From assembly GCF_003268395.1 (NCBI RefSeq), contig NZ_LQXQ01000044.1, positions 1 through 33,333 of the forward strand: 33,333 bases of DNA, read 5' to 3'. Shown here piece after piece: positions 26,959 to 33,333 of this stretch (positions within the stretch are counted from its first letter, which is position 1; each line of letters starts with the position of its first letter). Below the pieces are notes generated by a model that saw only the letters and a list, made by a program, of their open reading frames with translations, did no database searches and was not told where the DNA came from. This DNA is from Acinetobacter sp. CFCC 10889 (lineage in GTDB: Bacteria; Pseudomonadota; Gammaproteobacteria; Pseudomonadales; Moraxellaceae). A program made the position numbers and the translations under genes.

Positions 26959-27342
26959 GAGTTTCTTTTAACCGCAATCTTAATCAACTTTTTTTTAAAA
27001 AAAATAGAGCTTTTACTCCATTTTTTGTATTTTTTGGATCATTGCTTTATTTTATTTTTCACAGTAAATATCTCAAAAAATAAAAATAATTATTCATGTA
27101 TGTTTTTGTATTTTAAATATATTTTTAAATACTTATTTTTGTAGTATTTTACTAAAATGAATAAGATTATAAAAATACGGAATAAAATGAACGTAACAGT
27201 TTATTTTTGATTACAACAAAAGTCTCTTTTGCTTACAAGATTCATTGTTAAAATCGCAAAATACATCACGATTTTTTATGAAATTTGACATCAAAAGGCT
27301 GTAAAAAAGATGCTTTGTTCTTGATTACAACCCTTGAATTTT
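26959..27342. other. Gene-free AT-rich spacer between AdeT-like copies 3 and 4
   Basis: Very A/T-rich with long A and T runs, no credible frame. It contains two copies of TTGATTACAAC (27207-27217 and 27321-27331). No clear terminator of copy 4 could be made out. Confidence 0.6.
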
Positions 27343-28347
27343 TTATTCATCTGTTAATGAACATTCAAAATTGGTTCGATCTACAGTGCAACGTGCACGT
27401 TTAAGAACAGACATCATCGTAGCATCATAAACGCCTTGTTTAGTCAGTTCGATACGACCATCACGGAGCAATTTTTGGTAACGGATTTGGTCTTCTTTAG
27501 AAATTGGAAGTTTATATTTTGCAGGAATTTCAGCTTCTAAACGTTTAATCATTTTAAAAGCCTGTGGTAAACGTTGTGTCGACCATGCACGTGATTGGTT
27601 GCCAAAATTGTTTGGGAACTTATCTGTTTTAATAATAACATTGGCGGTGACATGTAGCACAGGATAAGTAAACATAGCACCTTTATTACCTAAACCTTTG
27701 TAAATTTCGAGTGGTTTGAAAGCATAGGCAGGTGAAGGAACAGCATCTACTTCACCATTATTAAATTTACTGACAAAATTTGAAATATCGGATGGAACAC
27801 CGACTGCACCAATGCGTTCTATTGCCATTTTTTGTGCAATATCATAGCTGAGATATGAAACTTTTTTACCTTTAGCTTTATCAATATTATCCATTGCACG
27901 ATCACGGACAAAAATATAAGCCAAACCGACTGGGCTGATACCAACAAGCTCATATTTAATATTATTTTTTACTGAGACTAATCGCTTTGCATTACGTTTA
28001 TCGAGTGCATAGACAATGGCTTTTTCAGCAATGGCATAGTTCGGTACACTACCTAATGCATCAATTGAGCCACCAAATCGATTATATTCACGAGAACGCA
28101 TCGTGGTCATGGCAACAGCATCACATTTATCTGCTTTAAAATCATTATCTGCTTGTTCTTCTGATTTATAGGCGATCAAGTTGATATTGGCACCCCAAGC
28201 CTTTGAAGCTAAAGCCCATTCTTCCATAATTTTATAAGATTCACCCGCTTTACCTAAAAGGTCAAATACACAAACATTTTGTTGTGCTTGTGCTAAAGGT
28301 GATATTAATAAACCCAATGTACAGGTTAAGAACAATCTATTTTTCAT
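27343..28347 (-). CDS. AdeT1/2-type putative periplasmic solute-binding protein, copy 4
   Basis: 334 residues from the ATG at 28347, with AAGGAAG 5-11 bases before it and signal peptide MKNRLFLTCTLGLLISPLAQA. Mature part: QQNVCVFDLLGKAGE, EEWALASKAWGANINL, FKADKCDAVAMTTMRSREYNRFGGSIDALG, FVSKFNNGEVDAVPSPAYAFKP and KRARCTVDRTNFECSLTDE. The last segment is nearly the same as in copy 1, so copies 1 and 4 are close there, while the 334-residue length agrees with copies 2 and 3. The GKCDG motif is changed to DKCDA. It is divergent from the nucleotidase gene. Ligand unknown. Confidence 0.86.
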   Translation of the reverse strand: MKNRLFLTCTLGLLISPLAQAQQNVCVFDLLGKAGESYKIMEEWALASKAWGANINLIAYKSEEQADNDFKADKCDAVAMTTMRSREYNRFGGSIDALGSVPNYAIAEKAIVYALDKRNAKRLVSVKNNIKYELVGISPVGLAYIFVRDRAMDNIDKAKGKKVSYLSYDIAQKMAIERIGAVGVPSDISNFVSKFNNGEVDAVPSPAYAFKPLEIYKGLGNKGAMFTYPVLHVTANVIIKTDKFPNNFGNQSRAWSTQRLPQAFKMIKRLEAEIPAKYKLPISKEDQIRYQKLLRDGRIELTKQGVYDATMMSVLKRARCTVDRTNFECSLTDE

Positions 28348-28659
28348 TGTTACTTCCTTATATTTTTTCCATCTAAATGCATGTATTTTTATTTGTTTTA
28401 ACATAGAGTATGGGAGTGATCAAATAATATGCGCTGAATGGTGATTGTACTTTTTAGCTTTGATTTTAAAGTTGATTGCTTTTTTATCATTTAAATCGCT
28501 GAATAGTCACTTATTGTTGAAGTGTTGATTTATATGGGTTTTTTGTTTAAATACAACAGGTTGTAATTGTATATTTTAAATAAAAAAACAATAAGTAATT
28601 CATAAAAACTAAATATTTATATTACACACTGAAATCAAATATTAAATGTTCCAGAGTGC
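28348..28659. other. Divergent promoter region between AdeT-like copy 4 and the nucleotidase
   Basis: A 312-base gene-free gap. It holds a 14-bp palindrome TACAACAGGTTGTA (28552-28565) that repeats, in inverted form, the TTACAAC motif found twice beyond the other end of copy 4. Nothing else was recognised. Confidence 0.5.
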
Positions 28660-30657
28660 ATGATGCAATATTCAAATAAAAAAAGAGTTTTGGCTATTTT
28701 ACCTTTATGTGTGGTTTTTACCGCATGTAATGATGATAAAGATCCTGTTGTTGTCCAGCCACCTATTGAAAATAAAAGCTTAGAATTAAATATTGTGCAT
28801 ATTAATGACCATCATTCACATTTGGATGAGGACAAAGATGGTTTTGCGTTGAAAGCCAATGTGGGCAAAGGCGATGAAGATTTTAATGCTGGCAAAGGCG
28901 GATTTGCACGTGTTACAGCTTTGATTAATCAAATTGCAGCAGAAAAGAAAAATATTTTTAAAATGCATGCTGGTGATGCGACAACAGGTGATTTGTATTA
29001 CAACTTAACCGATGGTAAAGCTGATGCAGATGCCATGAATACAGTTTGTTTTGATACTTTTACATTAGGAAATCATGAATTTGATTCAACTGATGTGGGT
29101 TTGAAAAAATTTATAGATTTCCTAGATCAAGGAAGTTGTAAGGAAAAAACTAAAATTTTATCTGCCAATGTGAGTTTTGGTGCATCATCACCTTTATACA
29201 AAACCAATCGGATTCAAAAATCCCAAGTCTTTGAGAAAGATGGCGTGAAATTTGCGGTGATTGGTTTAACGATTGCTGGAAAAACCAAAAATTCATCGCA
29301 ACCTAATTCAGATACAGTTTTTGCAGATGAAATTCTCACGGCACAAAAAGAAATTGATCTGTTAAAAGCACAAGGTATCAAAAATATTATTTTACAGACC
29401 CATGTCGGTTATGATTTAGATCAAAAATTAGCAGTTGCTTTAACCGATGTTGATGTGATTGTAGGGGGGGACTCACATACATTATTAGGACCGAAAAGTT
29501 TAGAAAAATATAGTTTAAGTCCAGAAGGGGCTTATCCAACTCAACTTAAAAATAAAAATGGTGATGCAGTTTGTGTGGCTCAAGCATGGGAATACAGCAA
29601 TATTTTAGGTGAGCTGAATGTTAAATTCGACAAAGATGGCAAAATTGCCAGTTGTACTGGGACACCACATTTACTTTTAGGCGACGATATTAAACGTACA
29701 GCGGATATTAAAAAATATAATGCTGATTTAATTCAATACAATGCAGACAAGCGTCCTGCACAGCAAAAAATCTATAATCGTAATGATATTCCAAATATCA
29801 GTACCGCAGAAAAAGCGATTATTTTCAATCAAATTAAAGCAGATCAAGTGCCATTTAACTTTGTTCAGCCTGATGTGAAAACTTTGAATGTACTGAAACC
29901 ATATCAAACTCAAAAACAAAAGTTTGCGGAAGAAGTTATTGGACAAGCCACAGATAATTTGTGTTCTCGCCGTGTGCCGGGTGTACAACGAGATGTTGGT
30001 CGTTCCACTTTAGGTGATGTGTGTAATAAAAATACGCATGTTGATCAACATGGCGGTGATATTCAACAGATCATTGCAGAAGCCTTTTTACAACAAGGCA
30101 AGGCGTTCTTTGGTGCAGATATTTCCATCCAAAATGGTGGTGGTGTACGTGAAGATGTTGCACAAGGTAATGTTACGGTAGGCAAAATTTACAGTGTTTT
30201 ACCATTTAAGAATACCTTGGTTGAATTGCACCTAACAGGTGCAGAAGTCAAAGCAACTTTAGAAGATGCGATTGACAGTGTAGTTGCGAATAATACGGGG
30301 AGTTATCCATATACAGGTGGCTTACGTTGGAATGTTGATTTCAGTAAAAATAAAGGGCAACGTTTGAGTCAGTTGCAAGTGCGCAATGCTTCTGGACAAT
30401 ATGAGACCTTGGATTTAAATAAAACTTATAAAATCGTGACGATTGATTTCCTCGCAAATGGTAAAGATGGTTATACCACTTTAAGCACCATTACAGGTGA
30501 CCGCCGTTCAAATGTTGGTTTGGATTATGCAGAAGCCTTTTTGAAATATACCCAGAGCTTAGCTGGACAAGCGGGACAAAAGAAAATTAATAAATTAGCA
30601 ACAGATATTTATAGTACTCAACAGTTTATCGATGTTGAGAAAACTCAGACGAAATAA
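28660..30657 (+). CDS. Lipoprotein 5'-nucleotidase / metallophosphatase, UshA-like
   Basis: 665 residues. Lipoprotein signal with FTAC at 20-23, so C23 is the likely lipidated residue and the protein is anchored to a membrane, unlike soluble E. coli UshA. The N-terminal calcineurin-like phosphoesterase domain has INDHHSH (48-54), HAGDATTG, GNHEFD (137-142) and GGDSHT. The C-terminal nucleotidase domain has NGGGVRED (492-499) and FLANGKDGYTTL. The family removes phosphate from extracellular nucleotides or nucleotide sugars for uptake. There are two adjacent ATG codons (28660, 28663) and no strong ribosome-binding site. A clear terminator follows. Confidence 0.88.
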   Translation: MMQYSNKKRVLAILPLCVVFTACNDDKDPVVVQPPIENKSLELNIVHINDHHSHLDEDKDGFALKANVGKGDEDFNAGKGGFARVTALINQIAAEKKNIFKMHAGDATTGDLYYNLTDGKADADAMNTVCFDTFTLGNHEFDSTDVGLKKFIDFLDQGSCKEKTKILSANVSFGASSPLYKTNRIQKSQVFEKDGVKFAVIGLTIAGKTKNSSQPNSDTVFADEILTAQKEIDLLKAQGIKNIILQTHVGYDLDQKLAVALTDVDVIVGGDSHTLLGPKSLEKYSLSPEGAYPTQLKNKNGDAVCVAQAWEYSNILGELNVKFDKDGKIASCTGTPHLLLGDDIKRTADIKKYNADLIQYNADKRPAQQKIYNRNDIPNISTAEKAIIFNQIKADQVPFNFVQPDVKTLNVLKPYQTQKQKFAEEVIGQATDNLCSRRVPGVQRDVGRSTLGDVCNKNTHVDQHGGDIQQIIAEAFLQQGKAFFGADISIQNGGGVREDVAQGNVTVGKIYSVLPFKNTLVELHLTGAEVKATLEDAIDSVVANNTGSYPYTGGLRWNVDFSKNKGQRLSQLQVRNASGQYETLDLNKTYKIVTIDFLANGKDGYTTLSTITGDRRSNVGLDYAEAFLKYTQSLAGQAGQKKINKLATDIYSTQQFIDVEKTQTK

Positions 30658-30667
30658 GTTTGCAAGT

Positions 30668-30702
30668 ACAAAAATCCTGCTGGTCAGGATTTTTGTTTTT
30701 TA
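30668..30702 (+). terminator. Intrinsic terminator of the nucleotidase gene
   Basis: ACAAAAATCCTG pairs perfectly with CAGGATTTTTGT around CTGGT and runs into T6. Confidence 0.9.
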
Positions 30703-30737
30703 TACAGAAAATAACTTGAAGTTTGAAAAATGAGCAA

Positions 30738-30850
30738 TTAAAATAGCGCTCAAAATAAGCCATGGTGGCTTAAAATCAATAATGATTCCAATATTAACGC
30801 TGACGATTCTTGATCTTGTAACGTTGCCTTTGACAAGATCGCTATTTTAA
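30738..30850. ncRNA. Candidate structured RNA or small inverted-repeat element (three-way junction)
   Basis: TTAAAATAGC (30738-30747) pairs with GCTATTTTAA (30841-30850) and closes 113 bases. Inside are TAAGCCA/TGGCTTA (30756-30772, 3-base loop) and GATCTTGT/ACAAGATC (30812-30819 with 30833-30840), the last stacking directly on the outer stem. All three stems are perfect, which suggests a folded RNA or a MITE-like element. No target-site duplication is seen, and no known RNA family is recognised. Confidence 0.4.
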
Positions 30851-31118
30851 CTTAACTGGTTGCAGGATGACCATAATATCTTGATTTAACCCGCCTTTTA
30901 ATTGCTCCAAAACCATGTGTGTGTTTGGAATATACGGGAGAGAAATCATGTTGTTTATTAAAGTACTCTATACAGGTTTGCGCTAAAACCTTTGAAAATG
31001 AATTGATTTAAATTACGTGAAAAATTTAAAATTTTTTAAAGAATATTTAATGTTCTGAGTGCATTGTCTTGTCTAAAAATAGTCAATGTACTGACATTTA
31101 AAAATTGTTAGTGAAAAT
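30851..31118. other. Non-coding gap before the AAA+ gene, with a possible 12-codon ORF
   Basis: The only candidate frame is ATG at 30948 to TAA at 30986 (MLFIKVLYTGLR), preceded by a strong GGGAGAG at 30936-30942 and by a TCCAAA/TTTGGA hairpin (30906-30929). The remainder, up to the AAA+ start, shows nothing I recognise. Confidence 0.4.
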
Positions 31119-33230
31119 ATGAATAAATATATCGATCAGCCTTTTGCCAATGATGTGCAACAAGGTGAAGTGGAGAGTTTTGCTGAAATTCGTCCACTGG
31201 CGAAGCTGTGGGCTTTGCGTTTTTTGGTGGAACTTGGTGGTTCAAAAGAGTTTATTTCTGATAATTGTTTTAGTCATCAATGGATTGCAAAACATTTAGG
31301 TTTTTCAGATGGCTTATGCACAGATCAGTTTAATGAACAATTGGCACACCAAGAGTTAAATCAACTCTATCAAAATATTGAACAGCAACATTTAAGAAAA
31401 CCATTTCAGTTTAGTGCTGAATTGCAATTTAACTTAAAGCTTTTACAACAATTGCTTGATTTAAATGATGTTGAAATTTTGATTTTAGCCTTTGTGGTTT
31501 TGTTGAATAGTGAACAACTTTTAGATGATATTGCAGATACTATTGGTGAGTTAACAGCATCTAAAACTTTACGTGCTTTGGCTGTGGTGTTGAAAGTACC
31601 TTATGACGACATTCGCCAAGCTTTGTCGGTGCAAGGACGTTTACATCGTAGTGGTTTGATTAGTGTACAGCAGCATTACCGTAATTATTTACGTGGCAAG
31701 CTGAGTTTAGTTTCCAACCAATTGGTCGATAAATTATTGGTTAAAGCCAATGATGTCATGGATTTATTTTCAGGCACGATTAATAAAAGCGAAACAACAG
31801 AACTGACTTTACAGGACTATCCTTATCTTGATAAAGATTTGAGTTTGTTATTGGCGTACTTAAAACAAGTCAAAAATAACAAGCAAAAAGGGGTGAACAT
31901 TTTCCTATATGGTAGTTCAGGTACAGGAAAAACTGAGCTTTGCAAAGTCATTGCTGAGCAGCTCAATGTACAACTTTTTGAAATCTCTTATGAAGATGCT
32001 GATGGTGACGCGATTTCTGCGACAGGGCGCTTATGTGCCTATCGTGCTGCACAGTGTATTTTTGACAGCCAGTCTGCTTTGTTGATGTTTGATGAAATTG
32101 AAGATGTCTTTAATGACACTGAAAATGGCATGGGCATGAAAAGTACTGCACAGAGTCGGAAAGCTTGGGTCAACCGTATTTTAGAGCAAAATCGAACACC
32201 AACGATTTGGGTGTCGAACTCAGATCAACTTGATCCAGCATTTATACGCCGTTTTGATATGGTACTTGAAATTAAAGTACCACCAAAAAAACAACGGATG
32301 AATTTTATTGCTAAACAATGTGCGGAAGATATTGATCCGATGTACCAAGAAGCATTTGCCAATGTTGAGCAGCTTTCACCTGCGATTTTAAATCGTAGCT
32401 ATAAAGTGGCAAAAATGGCAAAAATGGAAAATGAAGATTTGGCGGTACAAGGTAGTATGCGCAAACTTATTTCCAATACGCTCAAAGCCCAAGGTTTTCA
32501 GGCGGTAAAATTACAAGACAGCAATGCTTTGCCTAAATTTTACGATCTTGATTACATCAATACCTCTGCTGATCTTAAACAGATTGCAGTAGGTATACAG
32601 CAACATGGTTTTGGTCGTTTGTGCCTATATGGTGCATCAGGTACAGGAAAAACTGCATTTGCACGTTGGCTTGCGGAATATTTGGATCAACCACTTTTAG
32701 TTAAACGAGGTTCAGACTTAATTTCGCCATGGGTGGGAGAAACCGAGCAGAATTTAGCAAAAGCTTTTAGTGATGCTGAAGAGCAACAAGCGGTTTTATT
32801 GCTTGATGAAGTGGATGGCTTGTTACAAGACCGTAGACAAGCGACACGTTCTTGGGAAATTTCTCAAGTGAATGAGTTCTTGGTGCAAATGGAAAGTTTT
32901 AATGGCATCGTAGTTGCAACAACAAATCGCTTTGAAGAATTGGATCAAGCTGCTTTACGCCGTTTTGACTTTAAAATGCATTTTGATTTCTTAAGTTATC
33001 AGCAACGCTTGGCTTTATTGGAAAATATCTGTTTACAGCTCAATCTTGAAATGAATGAAGCACAAGTACAAAACCAGCTACACAGTTTAAATAAACTCAG
33101 TGCAGGGGATTTTGCAGTGATTGCTCGCCAAGCATGTTTCAAACCGTTTGAACATGTCAATGCGGTTTTACAGCATTTAGAAGAAGAAATGTCTGTGAAA
33201 TACAAAATTTCAGGAAAAATGGGTTTCTAA
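31119..33230 (+). CDS. Tandem AAA+ ATPase, function unknown
   Basis: 703 residues, cytoplasmic (no signal or membrane helix). An N-terminal helical domain (about 1-235) of unknown type precedes two AAA+ modules. Module 1: Walker A GSSGTGKT (265-272), Walker B LLMFDEIED (321-329), arginine-finger segment FIRRFD (375-380). Module 2: Walker A GASGTGKT (505-512), Walker B VLLLDEVDG (559-567), sensor 1 ATTNR (600-604), ALRRFD (612-617). Both modules keep catalytic residues, so both may hydrolyse ATP. The general shape is that of classic AAA unfoldases or remodelling ATPases (Vps4/CDC48-type motor), but the N-domain gives no clue to the substrate. It stands alone between the structured gap and its terminator; the ribosome-binding site is weak. 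Confidence 0.85.
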   Translation: MNKYIDQPFANDVQQGEVESFAEIRPLAKLWALRFLVELGGSKEFISDNCFSHQWIAKHLGFSDGLCTDQFNEQLAHQELNQLYQNIEQQHLRKPFQFSAELQFNLKLLQQLLDLNDVEILILAFVVLLNSEQLLDDIADTIGELTASKTLRALAVVLKVPYDDIRQALSVQGRLHRSGLISVQQHYRNYLRGKLSLVSNQLVDKLLVKANDVMDLFSGTINKSETTELTLQDYPYLDKDLSLLLAYLKQVKNNKQKGVNIFLYGSSGTGKTELCKVIAEQLNVQLFEISYEDADGDAISATGRLCAYRAAQCIFDSQSALLMFDEIEDVFNDTENGMGMKSTAQSRKAWVNRILEQNRTPTIWVSNSDQLDPAFIRRFDMVLEIKVPPKKQRMNFIAKQCAEDIDPMYQEAFANVEQLSPAILNRSYKVAKMAKMENEDLAVQGSMRKLISNTLKAQGFQAVKLQDSNALPKFYDLDYINTSADLKQIAVGIQQHGFGRLCLYGASGTGKTAFARWLAEYLDQPLLVKRGSDLISPWVGETEQNLAKAFSDAEEQQAVLLLDEVDGLLQDRRQATRSWEISQVNEFLVQMESFNGIVVATTNRFEELDQAALRRFDFKMHFDFLSYQQRLALLENICLQLNLEMNEAQVQNQLHSLNKLSAGDFAVIARQACFKPFEHVNAVLQHLEEEMSVKYKISGKMGF

Positions 33231-33257
33231 ACTTTCTGAAAATGATTTAAAAAATAA

Positions 33258-33287
33258 AAATCTCGCATTTTTGCGGGATTTTTTTAT
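33258..33287 (+). terminator. Intrinsic terminator of the AAA+ gene
   Basis: AAATCTCGCA pairs with TGCGGGATTT (10 bp, one G-U) around TTTT and is followed by T. The remaining bases to the window end hold nothing recognised. Confidence 0.88.
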
Positions 33288-33333
33288 AAAAATGCTCAAA
33301 AAATAGGTAAAAAAACACTTTTTTAATGGATTT

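Noticed and set aside
24730..28347. The three minus-strand AdeT-like genes as one operon
   Set aside because: A strong terminator (25877-25906) and gaps of 185 and 418 bases separate them, and each has its own ribosome-binding site, so separate transcription is more likely.

Overview
The window is a chromosomal replication-origin region from a low-GC gammaproteobacterium, almost certainly an Acinetobacter (Moraxellaceae). The basis is the order mnmE, yidC, yidD, rnpA, rpmH, oriC, dnaA, dnaN, recF, gyrB, the protein sequences themselves, and the nearby genes of the AdeT1/2-type solute-binding family, which I know mainly from Acinetobacter. I cannot name the species.

Left of the origin (1-8795): an intergenic repeat and a terminator, a DsbC-like disulfide isomerase, a divergent DmeF/DmeR-like metal efflux pair with a probable operator between them, an MFS transporter, a small secreted OB-fold protein, a membrane-anchored hypothetical gene broken by one missing base, then mnmE and the yidC-yidD-rnpA-rpmH block read leftwards from a strong promoter. 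oriC (about 8880-9400) holds seven perfect DnaA boxes and AT-rich DNA. dnaA, dnaN, recF and gyrB read rightwards, so both arms are transcribed away from the origin. Two near-identical parS (ParB) sites lie on either side of oriC, at 938 and 12531.

Right of gyrB (15733-33333): two hypothetical genes, an ABC-F ATPase, tyrS and anmK back to back, an epoxide-hydrolase-like protein, erpA, four paralogous AdeT1/2-type periplasmic proteins with no membrane transporter beside them, a lipoprotein 5'-nucleotidase, a non-coding stretch that folds on paper into a three-way junction, and a tandem AAA+ ATPase.

The points most worth checking are: dnaA as given is split by a one-base deletion (T run at 9847-9849); a second gene shows the same kind of one-T deletion (4325-4329); the AdeT-like gene family; the folded element at 30738-30850; and candidate operators at erpA, dmeF/dmeR and dnaN. 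I see no CRISPR array, prophage, insertion sequence, rRNA or tRNA. No wholly new multi-gene system is evident; the window is mainly conserved core genome with a few unexplained elements.
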